Part shown: piece after piece, positions 17,872-26,661 of the stretch
How the letters are laid out: every line of letters starts with the position of its first letter
How positions within the stretch are numbered: position 1 is the first letter of the stretch
Made by a program: the position numbers and the translations under genes
The notes under the pieces: model-generated
Seen by the model: the letters and a program-made list of their open reading frames with translations, nothing else
What the model was told of the DNA's origin: nothing
The model's database searches: none
NCBI RefSeq assembly: GCF_001721645.1
Contig: NZ_CP017141.1
Coordinates: forward strand, 3,038,001 to 3,102,000
Source: Pedobacter steynii
GTDB lineage: Bacteria; Bacteroidota; Bacteroidia; Sphingobacteriales; Sphingobacteriaceae
DNA length: 64,000 nucleotides
Direction: 5' to 3'

Positions 17872-19413
17872 TTATAATGGGATATTCCCGTGTTTTCTGC
17901 GGGGACGATTGACAACTTTATTTTCCAGCATTTTAAATGCTTTGATTAATTTAATTCTCGTTTGGGCAGGCTCTATCACCTCATCCACAAAACCGCGCTC
18001 TGCTGCACGATAAGGGTTAGCAAAGGTATCGGAGTATAGTTTCTCTTTCTCCAGCCATTTTTCTTCCGGATTTTCTGCAGTATTGATCTCCTTTTTGAAA
18101 ATAATCTCTGCCGCACCTTTAGCACCCATAACAGCGATTTCGGCAGTTGGCCAGGCATAATTCATATCTGCACCGATATGTTTAGAGTTCATCACGTCAT
18201 AAGCACCGCCATATGCTTTTCTGGTGATGACAGTAATGCGTGGAACGGTAGCCTCACTAAAAGCATATAAGAGTTTTGCACCGTTGTTGATAATGCCATT
18301 CCATTCCTGGTCTGTACCCGGAAGAAATCCCGGAACATCTTCAAAAACAAGTAAGGGAATGTTGAAACAATCGCAGAAACGCACAAAACGTGCAGCTTTG
18401 GTTGAGGCATGATTGTCTAATACCCCAGCCAGATAAGCCGGTTGATTGGCAACAATGCCGATACTTCTACCTGCCAGACGTGCAAAGCCAACCACGATAT
18501 TTTCTGCGTATTCGCGGTGTACCTCTAGAAAACTGTCTGCATCCATCACTTCGGCAATGATCGTTCTGATGTCATAAGGCTGAGTGGCATTCACAGGCAT
18601 AAGTGTATTCAATCCAGGGCGACTCTCCTCCGAAGCAGTATAAGGTAGTGATACCGGTGTTTCCTCACAGTTCTGTGGCATGTAACTTAGTAACCTCTTT
18701 ACATGATTGATGGCATCCAGTTCATTGGCACAGGCAAAATGGGTTACACCGGATTTTGTCGCATGGGTAGATGCTCCACCCAGTTCTTCAGAGGTGACTT
18801 CTTCATGAGTTACCGTTTTCACCACATTTGGTCCGGTTACAAACATATAAGAAGTGTTTTCCACCATCAGGATAAAATCGGTAATTGCCGGAGAGTATAC
18901 TGCACCGCCAGCGCAAGGACCCATAATGGCTGACAATTGAGGTACCACTCCCGAAGCCTGTACATTCCGGTAAAAGATATCGGCATAACCTCCAAGAGAA
19001 ACTACACCCTCCTGAATCCTGGCACCACCACTGTCATTTAGCCCAATAACAGGAGCCCCGTTTTTCATGGCCATATCCATGATCTTACAAATTTTCTCTG
19101 CATGCGTTTCAGATAACGAACCACCAAAAACGGTAAAGTCCTGTGAAAACACATATACCAGGCGACCATTGATATTCCCATATCCCGTAACCACACCATC
19201 GCCTAAATATTTTTCCCGCTCCATTCCGAAATCGGTACTTCTATGGGTAACCATCATTCCAATCTCTTCAAAAGAGTTCTCATCCATCAGGAAATGAATC
19301 CTTTCTCTTGCCGTAAGTTTTCCTTTTTTATGCTGACTCTCAATTCTTACTGCCCCACCACCGGTTTGAGCCTGTTTAACTTTATCCTGAAGTAACTCTA
19401 TTTTGGTTTTCAT
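17872..19413 (-). CDS. pccB: Acyl-CoA carboxylase carboxyltransferase (beta) subunit
   Basis: The 513-residue protein belongs to the biotin-dependent carboxyltransferase family (propionyl-CoA carboxylase beta / methylmalonyl-CoA decarboxylase alpha). It moves CO2 from carboxybiotin to an acyl-CoA in the cytosol. Visible are both crotonase-fold halves: [20 protein letters not shown] and [16 protein letters not shown] in the first, [19 protein letters not shown] and [21 protein letters not shown] in the second. The biotin carboxylase and biotin carrier genes are not adjacent. Exact acyl-CoA preference cannot be fixed, so the symbol is tentative. Confidence 0.85.
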   Translation of the reverse strand: MKTKIELLQDKVKQAQTGGGAVRIESQHKKGKLTARERIHFLMDENSFEEIGMMVTHRSTDFGMEREKYLGDGVVTGYGNINGRLVYVFSQDFTVFGGSLSETHAEKICKIMDMAMKNGAPVIGLNDSGGARIQEGVVSLGGYADIFYRNVQASGVVPQLSAIMGPCAGGAVYSPAITDFILMVENTSYMFVTGPNVVKTVTHEEVTSEELGGASTHATKSGVTHFACANELDAINHVKRLLSYMPQNCEETPVSLPYTASEESRPGLNTLMPVNATQPYDIRTIIAEVMDADSFLEVHREYAENIVVGFARLAGRSIGIVANQPAYLAGVLDNHASTKAARFVRFCDCFNIPLLVFEDVPGFLPGTDQEWNGIINNGAKLLYAFSEATVPRITVITRKAYGGAYDVMNSKHIGADMNYAWPTAEIAVMGAKGAAEIIFKKEINTAENPEEKWLEKEKLYSDTFANPYRAAERGFVDEVIEPAQTRIKLIKAFKMLENKVVNRPRRKHGNIPL

Positions 19414-19440
19414 TAGAATATATTTTTATTAATAGGTGAT

Positions 19441-19497
19441 GAAGCTATCATCAGCATATTTATTGCTGTTTTTAAGCGGTATGCTGATGATGGTTTC
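19441..19497 (-). promoter_or_regulatory. Long stem-loop upstream of the carboxyltransferase gene
   Basis: Arms 19441-19458 and 19480-19497 can pair over 18 bp (16 Watson-Crick pairs; the two others are G-U on the plus strand but A-C on the minus). The loop is 21 bases. It lies 28 bases before the ATG at 19413 and 109 bases after the porin stop, so it is either in the leader of the carboxyltransferase mRNA or the end of the porin mRNA. No T-run follows on the minus strand. Confidence 0.5.
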
Positions 19498-19605
19498 ATT
19501 GGAATATATTTTGTTCAACACTTATATAAATATCCGGGGTTTTATACATTGTGGATCAGCTCCGGAGATTTTCTGTAAAATAGTAATTTTTTGAAATGAT
19601 CAGTA

Positions 19606-20844
19606 TTACCAGCGGTATTGCAAGCGGGCAGTAAATACATCATCCTTAATGTCGTCTAGGTATTGTGGCAGTTGCGTTTTGTCATTTACCACATGTTCAT
19701 TGTAAAGGGTTAGCTTTAAGCGACCATTGATCAGATAAGACATGCCATAGCCCAGTGTGCTGAATTTAATATCTCCTGAAGTAGTATTGTTGTTTGCGGC
19801 CCCTATTTCACTTTCATTCACCTCATTGTTAGGATCGTATACATCATAAGCAGCCAATGCGGTAAATTTTGTTTTTGAGATCCGGTGGCTGAACCATAGA
19901 TAGTAGCCGGAAAACTCTCGCAGGTAAAGGTTGGTTTCCGGTTGTGCAGAAAAACTCTGACTGGCCAGTGGACCTGCCAATTTTGAAGAACCGGCAACTC
20001 CGGGCTGTTTACCTCCGATATACTCTGCCTTAAATGAGGTGCTTCCTAAGGGATTGTCATATTGTAATTGCAGGTTGGCGCCATAATAATCACGTTTGGC
20101 GTAAGAATCGGTATAACTGGTATTGCCATCTTTGATAAAGCCATTCCCATTGCTCCTCATTAGTGTATCTGTATTACTGCGCACATATCCTTTATAAATG
20201 GAACCTCCAAAACCAAGGTGTAATTTGCCATTTGCAAGACTGTCAAACTTAAAACCAAGATTTCCTACGATGTCTTTTTTGGAATCATAATCCCTGGCGC
20301 TGTGTCCGCTGCCATTAATTACGGCGACTTCGGCTGTCAGGAAATGAAATGCTTTGTTGTCAGGTCTGAAGCTAATCATCGCTCCAAGGTCACGTTCCCT
20401 GGGCATTAGGGTTTGAAATACCCTGGCACGCTCGGGAAAATCCCTATATCCTGAGGAATACACTATGGAGTAGCCAAAAGGGCGGTTGAAAAGTCCGGCG
20501 GTAAACATCAGCTGTTTAGAGTTTGGCTGATGCAGCTGGATAAAAGCATCCATGAGCTGAACTCCATTCTGTGTGGCATCGATCTGAAAGACAATACTTG
20601 AATATTTGTCGGCCCTGTCGATTTTTAACCTTCCCCTGCGAATCATGAAACGATCTTTAGAGTTTTTTGCGAAGTCTCCTCCGGAAAAAGAATTGATTCC
20701 TCCTGATTGTGCGCGCTGATATTGAGTTTGAAGGTACCCGGTGATGGCGATTTCATGCGGGTCATAAGAAGAGGGAGCGTTATTGCTTTGTGCCAACAGC
20801 GAAAAAGGGCTTAAAATGGCAATTAATAGTAATAATTTTCTCAT
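19606..20844 (-). CDS. OprO/OprP-type outer-membrane porin
   Basis: A 412-residue protein of the phosphate-selective porin (OprP) family. I place the start at 20844, where MRKLLLLIAILSPFSLLAQ forms a Sec signal peptide; a longer frame runs to 20955 but would put 37 residues before it. RRGRLKIDRADKYSSIVFQ, GLFNRPFGYS, and SGYRDFPERARVFQTLMPRERDLG are typical, and the chain ends in an aromatic beta-strand (LQYRW), as expected for barrel assembly. It probably forms a 16-strand channel for anions. It is divergent from the SulP locus. Confidence 0.85.
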   Translation of the reverse strand: MRKLLLLIAILSPFSLLAQSNNAPSSYDPHEIAITGYLQTQYQRAQSGGINSFSGGDFAKNSKDRFMIRRGRLKIDRADKYSSIVFQIDATQNGVQLMDAFIQLHQPNSKQLMFTAGLFNRPFGYSIVYSSGYRDFPERARVFQTLMPRERDLGAMISFRPDNKAFHFLTAEVAVINGSGHSARDYDSKKDIVGNLGFKFDSLANGKLHLGFGGSIYKGYVRSNTDTLMRSNGNGFIKDGNTSYTDSYAKRDYYGANLQLQYDNPLGSTSFKAEYIGGKQPGVAGSSKLAGPLASQSFSAQPETNLYLREFSGYYLWFSHRISKTKFTALAAYDVYDPNNEVNESEIGAANNNTTSGDIKFSTLGYGMSYLINGRLKLTLYNEHVVNDKTQLPQYLDDIKDDVFTARLQYRW

Positions 20845-20981
20845 GAATGGTAAATAGTGTTTTGAGCTGCCTAAATTACATTTAATGCTTCGTTTTTCGA
20901 TGAGAACCGGGCTGATTTTAGAAGTTTGCCCTCTTTTTTTCCTGACAATTATCACTAAATTACATTTTTATTACATGACAA

Positions 20982-21014
20982 TTTGCAAAAAAGACTGTTT
21001 TGGAGCTATTTTTG
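20982..21014 (+). promoter_or_regulatory. Promoter of the small exported protein/SulP operon
   Basis: TTTG at 20982-20985 and TATTTTTG at 21007-21014, separated by 21 bases, match the Bacteroidota -33/-7 pattern. The -7 element is 40 bases before the ATG at 21055. Confidence 0.5.
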
Positions 21015-21054
21015 AAGAGTTGAAGAAAAAATAGAAGAAAGATAATAGATCAGC

Positions 21055-21396
21055 ATGTTCCTAAGGAAGTACCGTCTTATAATCATCATTACCTTTTTAG
21101 GCATCTTTTGCGTAAAGATGATGATTTCCGGTGCGCCTGTGTTTTTTAGCAATTTCCATAAAGATAGCATCAACTCTGTGATCATGCAGATCGAAGTAGA
21201 GCACAGTGCTGATGGTGATAGTGGTAAAGTAAAAGTGAACCTATGTGATTCTAAAATGATCGACGTTCATTATGCCGTAAGCTTTATGGCCATACTTAGC
21301 CATTTCGGTATCAGCAATAGCTATATTGATCACTTTAAACGGCATGTCGATCCCTTCCATCCCTCCGTACCTACTCCGCCTCCTAACTGGTGCTAA
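21055..21396 (+). CDS. Small exported or membrane-anchored protein of unknown function
   Basis: A 113-residue protein with one N-terminal hydrophobic segment (RLIIIITFLGIFCVKMMISG, residues 7-26) that is either a signal peptide or an anchor. The rest is polar, with a HADGDSGKVKVNLCD-like patch, and ends PFHPSVPTPPPNWC, a proline-rich tail with a terminal Cys. I do not recognise the family. It has its own promoter and lies 79 bases before the SulP gene, so it may be cotranscribed with it. The ATG at 21055 is the only reasonable start. Confidence 0.65.
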   Translation: MFLRKYRLIIIITFLGIFCVKMMISGAPVFFSNFHKDSINSVIMQIEVEHSADGDSGKVKVNLCDSKMIDVHYAVSFMAILSHFGISNSYIDHFKRHVDPFHPSVPTPPPNWC

Positions 21397-21475
21397 TTTA
21401 TCCGTATGACTACCCCTTCAATGGGATAGCTATGCCTTTTTTTGAATTAGTTTATTAGAATTAAAACGTAGTTTT

Positions 21476-23080
21476 ATGCAGAATGGTAACTCAATCTTTT
21501 CAAGATTGGAAGTGAAAAAGTATATATTAAAAAAGAATTTAAAACACGATTTACCTTCGAGTATTGTCGTGTTCCTGGTAGCCCTGCCTTTATGTCTGGG
21601 AATAGCCCTGGCCTCTGGAGCGCCATTGTTTGCCGGTCTTATTACCGGTATCGTAGGAGGAATTGTTGTATCTAGCCTAAGTGGGTCTCAATTGAGTGTC
21701 AGTGGACCTGCCGCCGGTTTAACAGCCATAGTTTTAGGTGCAATAGCTCAGTTAGGGGGATACCAGACATTTTTACTGGCAGTTGTGCTTGCCGGTGTAA
21801 TGCAGCTGATCCTCGGCTTATTAAAAGGAGGAACTATAGGTAATTATTTTCCCTCAAGCGTAATCGAAGGAATGCTTGCCGCTATTGGTTTAACGTTGAT
21901 CCTTAAACAACTTCCTCATGCTTTGGGCATAGATTCAGATTTTTTTGGTGATGAAAGTTTCTTCCAGACAGACAATGAAAACACTTTCTCTGCAATTGGA
22001 AATGCCTTTAGTCATTTTAGCTTAGCGGCAATTGTGATTAGTGGATTGTCTATTGCGATTCTGATTTTTTGGCCTAAGTTCAAGAAACTGAGCGTCGTTC
22101 CTGCGCCCCTGCTGGTGGTAGTACTTGGTATTATTTTAACGATTGTATTCCAGAATACAGGATATGCATTACAGGCCAAACAAATGGTGGAAATTCCGGT
22201 AGTTAACGGATGGTCTGAATTTACAGCCTTGTTTACTACTCCGGATTTCTCGAAGATTACAGATTCTAAAGTATGGGTAGTCGCAGCAACAATTGCAGTA
22301 GTGGCCAGTCTGGAGACTTTGTTAAGTATTGAAGCGATAGATAAAATTGATCCGATTAAAAGGGTATCGCCAACCAACAGAGAGCTGATAGCCCAAGGTG
22401 CCGGAAATATGGTGAGTGGTATGTTGGGTGGTTTGCCAATGACCTCAGTAATTGTAAGGAGTTCTGCTAACGTAAACGCAGGAGGAAGAACTAAAATGTC
22501 TGCGATTTTTCATGGAGGATGGTTACTTTTGTCCTTGTTATTTATCCCCGGTATCATCAATATGATTCCCTTGGCCTGTCTGGCAGCGATTCTATTGGTA
22601 ACCGGTTATAAATTAACACGTGTTGCCTTATTCAAACATATGTTTCATAAAGGTTGGGACCAGTTCATACCGTTTGTAATCACGATCATCGCCGTGTTAT
22701 TGACCGACTTGTTAAAAGGTGTGGCGATAGGGATGTTATTCTCCATCTTCTACCTGCTGCGTACCAATATGCGGAACCCGTTCTTTTACAAAATTCAGGA
22801 AGAAGGCAATAAGAAGAACCTACGGATAAAACTTGCAGAAGAGGTCTCATTTTTAAATAAAGCTGCCATTCAGGTGGTATTGACTAAAATTCCTAAAGAA
22901 ACAAACGTGATCATTGACGGAACAAATTCCAGATATATCGATCCCGATGTGTTAGAGACCATTTTTAATTATAAGCATAACGCTTATACTAAGGGGATTA
23001 TAGTAAGTTTAGAGAACATTAAAACACAATATATTGTTCCGAAGTTGAACAGTAAAATTATAGAAGAAATTAATAATTAG
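21476..23080 (+). CDS. SulP family inorganic anion transporter
   Basis: The 534-residue protein shows the SulP/SLC26 membrane domain with 10 or more hydrophobic segments, beginning DLPSSIVVFLVALPLCLGIAL (about residue 25), and the substrate-site segments GSQLSVSGPAAGLTAIVLGAI and GLPMTSVIVRSSANVNAGGRTK. The C-terminal 90 residues (IKLAEEVSFLNKAAIQVVL, NVIIDGTNSRYIDPDVLE) form a STAS-like domain. SulP proteins carry sulfate, bicarbonate or other anions; the carbonic anhydrase gene 7 bases downstream points to bicarbonate. Confidence 0.9.
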   Translation: MQNGNSIFSRLEVKKYILKKNLKHDLPSSIVVFLVALPLCLGIALASGAPLFAGLITGIVGGIVVSSLSGSQLSVSGPAAGLTAIVLGAIAQLGGYQTFLLAVVLAGVMQLILGLLKGGTIGNYFPSSVIEGMLAAIGLTLILKQLPHALGIDSDFFGDESFFQTDNENTFSAIGNAFSHFSLAAIVISGLSIAILIFWPKFKKLSVVPAPLLVVVLGIILTIVFQNTGYALQAKQMVEIPVVNGWSEFTALFTTPDFSKITDSKVWVVAATIAVVASLETLLSIEAIDKIDPIKRVSPTNRELIAQGAGNMVSGMLGGLPMTSVIVRSSANVNAGGRTKMSAIFHGGWLLLSLLFIPGIINMIPLACLAAILLVTGYKLTRVALFKHMFHKGWDQFIPFVITIIAVLLTDLLKGVAIGMLFSIFYLLRTNMRNPFFYKIQEEGNKKNLRIKLAEEVSFLNKAAIQVVLTKIPKETNVIIDGTNSRYIDPDVLETIFNYKHNAYTKGIIVSLENIKTQYIVPKLNSKIIEEINN

Positions 23081-23087
23081 AATTATT

Positions 23088-23768
23088 ATGTGCGCAAAAT
23101 TAGAAACACCAGAGACAAAACAAATTACTTACGAAGGATTATTACAGGGAAATAAAGACTGGGTGGCTGCCACCTTAGCGGAAGATCCTCAATATTTTGA
23201 TCGTTTATCTGCCGGACAAAAACCCCCCATCTTATGGATTGGTTGTTCTGACAGTCGTGTTCCTGCAAACCAGATTACAAATACTGCTCCGGGTGATATC
23301 TTTGTTCATCGTAACATTGCCAATGTGGTTGTTCATACTGATATGAACATGTTGAGCGTATTGGATTATGCAGTAAACGTATTGGAAGTAGAACATGTGA
23401 TCGTATGTGGTCATTATGGCTGTGGTGGTGTGGAAGCTGCTATGGGCAACAGACCGGTGGGCATCATCGACAACTGGTTGAGAAACATTAAGGACACTTA
23501 CAGATTACATGCCGATGAGCTCGATGCAATCACAGATTCTAAGAAAAGAGCGGCGAGATTGGTCGAGTTAAACGTGGTAGAAGGCGTATTCAACCTGAGC
23601 AAAACATCTATTGTTCAGGGCAGATGGGCTAATGGTAAAAAATTGAGCCTGCATGGATGGGCTTATAGCCTTTCCACAGGTTTAATCTCTGACCTTGGTG
23701 TCTCTTGCGATAGCAACGACCATATTAAATCTGTATTTCGCATCGAAGGTTTAGAAATAGCAAAATAA
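23088..23768 (+). CDS. can: Beta-class carbonic anhydrase
   Basis: Interconverts CO2 and bicarbonate in the cytosol. The 226-residue protein has the beta-class zinc ligands: Cys53 and Asp55 in GCSDSRVP, then His109 and Cys112 in VCGHYGCGGVEAA. Asp55-Arg57 form the catalytic dyad. Length is typical of the E. coli Can type. It lies 7 bases after the SulP transporter gene, so both are in one operon and probably work together in bicarbonate supply. Confidence 0.95.
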   Translation: MCAKLETPETKQITYEGLLQGNKDWVAATLAEDPQYFDRLSAGQKPPILWIGCSDSRVPANQITNTAPGDIFVHRNIANVVVHTDMNMLSVLDYAVNVLEVEHVIVCGHYGCGGVEAAMGNRPVGIIDNWLRNIKDTYRLHADELDAITDSKKRAARLVELNVVEGVFNLSKTSIVQGRWANGKKLSLHGWAYSLSTGLISDLGVSCDSNDHIKSVFRIEGLEIAK

Positions 23769-23775
23769 TATAGAG

Positions 23776-23800
23776 AAGGCTGAATCTGAGATTCAGCCTT
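23776..23800 (+). terminator. First hairpin of a tandem terminator after the carbonic anhydrase gene
   Basis: AAGGCTGAAT pairs perfectly with ATTCAGCCTT around CTGAG. No T-run follows, but a full terminator comes 4 bases later. Confidence 0.6.
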
Positions 23801-23804
23801 CCAT

Positions 23805-23840
23805 AAAAAAGGAGGATTTTGTAAAGAATCCTCCTTTTTT
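23805..23840. terminator. Bidirectional terminator between carbonic anhydrase and pruA genes
   Basis: AAAAAAGGAGGATT (23805-23818) pairs perfectly with AATCCTCCTTTTTT (23827-23840), loop of 8 bases, A/T-runs at both sides. It separates two convergent genes and ends 12 bases before the pruA stop. Confidence 0.9.
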
Positions 23841-23852
23841 ATGCTTAAAATT

Positions 23853-25487
23853 CTAGTCGTTAGACAAGAACGGGTAACGATAATCTTTTGGTGGATCGAA
23901 AGTTTCTTTGATCGTACGTGGGGAGACCCAACGTAAAAGATTGATCATTGATCCTGCTTTATCGTTTGTACCTGAACCTCTGGCACCGCCAAATGGCTGT
24001 TGACCAACAACTGCACCTGTACATTTATCATTGATGTAGAAGTTACCTGCAGCATTTCTCAAACGATGTGTTGCTTTTTCAATCGCATAACGATCCTGAG
24101 CAATCACTGCACCTGTTAAGGCATAGATAGAAGTACTGTCTACCACATCTAAGATCTGATCGAAGTCTTTATCATCATAAACATGTAAAGTCAATACCGG
24201 ACCGAATAATTCTTCACACATCGTTACATACTTAGGGTCCTCTACTACCAATACCGTAGGTTCAATAAAGTATCCTTTTGATTTGTCATAGTTTCCGCCG
24301 GCAATGATCTCCACAGATTTATCATTTTTAGCTTCTTCAATGTATTTCGTCAGTTTATCGAAAGAGTTGCCATCGATTACCGCATTAATGAAATTACCAA
24401 AATCTTCTGTTCCGCCCATTTTGAAGGTCGCTAAATCACGAAGCATAAATTCTTTGACTTTAGGCCAGATGCTTTTTGCAACATAAACACGTGAAGCAGC
24501 AGAACATTTTTGTCCCTGGTACTCAAATGCGCCACGAATGATGGCTGTGCTGGACGATTCTGCTTCCGCTGAACCGTGAACAAGGATAAAATCTTTACCA
24601 CCTGTTTCACCAACAATACGTGGGTAAGTCTTAAATTTATGGATATTGTTTCCAATTGTTTTCCAGATATCCTGGAATACGCCGGTAGATCCTGTAAAGT
24701 GAATACCTGCAAAGTCAGGGTGATTAAAGATCACTTCGCCTGCCTCAGGTCCGGATACGTATACCAGATTGATTACGCCGTCAGGCAATCCTGCTTCTCT
24801 GAAGATTTGCATCAACACATTTGCAGAATAAATTTGTGTATTTGCTGGTTTCCAAACTACCACATTTCCCATCATTGCTGCGGATGTTGGCAGGTTTCCT
24901 GCAATGGCAGTAAAGTTGAATGGAGTTAAAGCGAACACAAATCCTTCTAAAGGACGTTGCTCTACTCTGTTCCATGATCCTTTAGGAGAAACCGGAGGTT
25001 GTTGTTTATAGATTTCCGACATATAACTCACGTTAAAACGAAGGAAGTCGATCAGTTCACATGCCGAATCAATCTCTGCCTGATAAGCATTTTTTGATTG
25101 CCCCAACATCGTTGCTGCATTCAGTTTATAACGATACGGTCCTGCAATAAGGTCCGCTGCTTTTAAGAAGATTGCTGCACGATGTTCCCAGGCCAGGTTC
25201 TCCCAGTTTGCTTTTGCAGCCAAAGCGGCATCAATAGCTTGTTTTACATGGTCTTTATTCCCCTTGCTGTATTCTGCAAGAATATGTTGATGATCGTGTG
25301 GAGGAGTCGCTTTTCCTTTGTTTTCGGTATGCACTTCCTTCCCATCAATGTACATTGGGATATCGATTTTTTTAGAGCGGGCATCGGCTATTGCAGCCTT
25401 CAAAAGTTCACGTTCTTTACTTCCGGGAGCATAGCCTAAAATCGGCTCATTGATCGGAGTTGGTACGTTAAAAAATCCTTTAAGCAT
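23853..25487 (-). CDS. pruA: L-glutamate gamma-semialdehyde dehydrogenase
   Basis: Oxidises glutamate semialdehyde (from proline) to glutamate with NAD in proline breakdown. The 544-residue protein resembles the stand-alone ALDH4-type enzyme: NWENLAWEHRAAIFLKAADL, WKPANTQIYSAN, GETGGKDFILVHGSAEAESS, and the catalytic Cys in FEYQGQKCSAASRVYV (about residue 318). LRNAAGNFYINDKCTGAVVGQQPFGGARGSGTNDKAG is the C-terminal signature. The proline dehydrogenase gene (putA/prodh) is not adjacent. A promoter match lies 21 bases upstream. Confidence 0.93.
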   Translation of the reverse strand: MLKGFFNVPTPINEPILGYAPGSKERELLKAAIADARSKKIDIPMYIDGKEVHTENKGKATPPHDHQHILAEYSKGNKDHVKQAIDAALAAKANWENLAWEHRAAIFLKAADLIAGPYRYKLNAATMLGQSKNAYQAEIDSACELIDFLRFNVSYMSEIYKQQPPVSPKGSWNRVEQRPLEGFVFALTPFNFTAIAGNLPTSAAMMGNVVVWKPANTQIYSANVLMQIFREAGLPDGVINLVYVSGPEAGEVIFNHPDFAGIHFTGSTGVFQDIWKTIGNNIHKFKTYPRIVGETGGKDFILVHGSAEAESSSTAIIRGAFEYQGQKCSAASRVYVAKSIWPKVKEFMLRDLATFKMGGTEDFGNFINAVIDGNSFDKLTKYIEEAKNDKSVEIIAGGNYDKSKGYFIEPTVLVVEDPKYVTMCEELFGPVLTLHVYDDKDFDQILDVVDSTSIYALTGAVIAQDRYAIEKATHRLRNAAGNFYINDKCTGAVVGQQPFGGARGSGTNDKAGSMINLLRWVSPRTIKETFDPPKDYRYPFLSND

Positions 25488-25507
25488 GATATAAAATATT
25501 GTTTGTA

Positions 25508-25515
25508 CAAAGATA
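25508..25515 (-). promoter_or_regulatory. -7 promoter element of pruA
   Basis: Minus-strand TATCTTTG (25515-25508) fits TAnnTTTG and lies 20 bases before the ATG. A clean TTG is not found 19-21 bases upstream. Confidence 0.5.
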
Positions 25516-25582
25516 GCCTTTTATTTTGTTGACAGGTAACCCTGAATATGTATTAACTTCATACAATGCGCGCTATAATTCT

Positions 25583-25590
25583 TATTTTTG
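25583..25590 (+). promoter_or_regulatory. Possible -7 promoter element of lpxK
   Basis: TATTTTTG matches TAnnTTTG and lies 9 bases before the lpxK ATG at 25600, which would give a very short leader. No TTG -33 element is found at the usual spacing. Confidence 0.35.
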
Positions 25591-25599
25591 AAGCTCAGC

Positions 25600-26661
25600 A
25601 TGATTAAATACCTAAGGTTACTGTTATTTCCTTTTTCCATCCTTTACGGGATTGTGGTTTTTGTGAGAAATAAGCTATATGATGCCCGGATTTTTCAATC
25701 TGAGGGTTTCGATATTCCTGTGATTTGTGTGGGGAATCTTGTAGTTGGAGGATCAGGTAAAAGTCCTGTGACAGAGTACCTTGTTCGTCTTTTTCCCGAT
25801 CATAAGATTGCAATTTTAAGCAGAGGCTACGGCCGGAAGACCCAGGGTTTTATTCTCGCTGATGAAAGTGCAACGGCCGAAAAAATCGGCGATGAACCGA
25901 TGCAGTTTTACCGGAAATTTCCGGAAATCACGGTGGCCGTTTGCGAAGATCGGGTAAAGGGCGTTCAGCTTTTAAAAGAACAGCATGACCTGATCATTCT
26001 GGATGATGCTTTTCAGCACCGTGCTATTCGGCCTGGATTCAGTATCCTGTTGTTCGAGTTTGAGAAATTACTTAACCCACAGTTCCTCTTGCCAGCCGGG
26101 AATCTGAGAGAAACTTTTTCAGGATATAAAAGGACCCAATCTATACTAATCACCAAAACACCTGAAGGGATAAGTCCCGCGCAGGAAGAAAAATGTATGG
26201 GTAAATTCGAGCAGCCGTGGAAAGATCAGACCGTATTTTCAACGCTGGAGTATCAGCAGCTTGTTCCCCTGATCAGCGGAGAAAAACGCAGCTGCTCCAC
26301 TATTTCAGAAAAAACAGCCGTTTTCCTACTCACTGGAATAGCCAATCCCAAACCATTGTTGTTGCATTTAAATCAGTATAGCAGGGATATCCGTCATCAT
26401 GATTATCCAGATCATTACCGTTTTAAAGAAAAGGATATTCTGGAGCTGATTACTGCTTTTGAAAGTGATCCTTCAGAAGAAAAAATCATCATCACAACAG
26501 AAAAGGATGCACAGCGTTTATTAGGTGATACTTTAAAAGAATTACTGTTAAATTTACCGATCTTTTATTTACCCATTCAGATAGGGATAAGAGCAAAAGA
26601 TAAAACTACATTTGATCAAAAGATTTTAGATTATGTTTCAAGTCATACACGAAACCGTTGA
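25600..26661 (+). CDS. lpxK: Tetraacyldisaccharide 4'-kinase
   Basis: Phosphorylates the lipid A disaccharide at the inner face of the inner membrane. From the ATG at 25600 the product is 353 residues; a TTG at 25588 in frame is less likely. An N-terminal hydrophobic segment (LRLLLFPFSILYGIVVF) anchors it, followed by the Walker A motif GNLVVGGSGKSP (about residues 45-56), LSRGYGRKTQGF, and ILDDAFQHRAIRPGFSILL. It overlaps the purine nucleoside phosphorylase gene by 29 bases. Confidence 0.95.
   Translation: MIKYLRLLLFPFSILYGIVVFVRNKLYDARIFQSEGFDIPVICVGNLVVGGSGKSPVTEYLVRLFPDHKIAILSRGYGRKTQGFILADESATAEKIGDEPMQFYRKFPEITVAVCEDRVKGVQLLKEQHDLIILDDAFQHRAIRPGFSILLFEFEKLLNPQFLLPAGNLRETFSGYKRTQSILITKTPEGISPAQEEKCMGKFEQPWKDQTVFSTLEYQQLVPLISGEKRSCSTISEKTAVFLLTGIANPKPLLLHLNQYSRDIRHHDYPDHYRFKEKDILELITAFESDPSEEKIIITTEKDAQRLLGDTLKELLLNLPIFYLPIQIGIRAKDKTTFDQKILDYVSSHTRNR

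Noticed and set aside
20845..20955. 37-residue N-terminal extension of the OprP-type porin
   Set aside because: It would place a charged stretch before a perfect signal peptide; the start at 20844 is far more likely.
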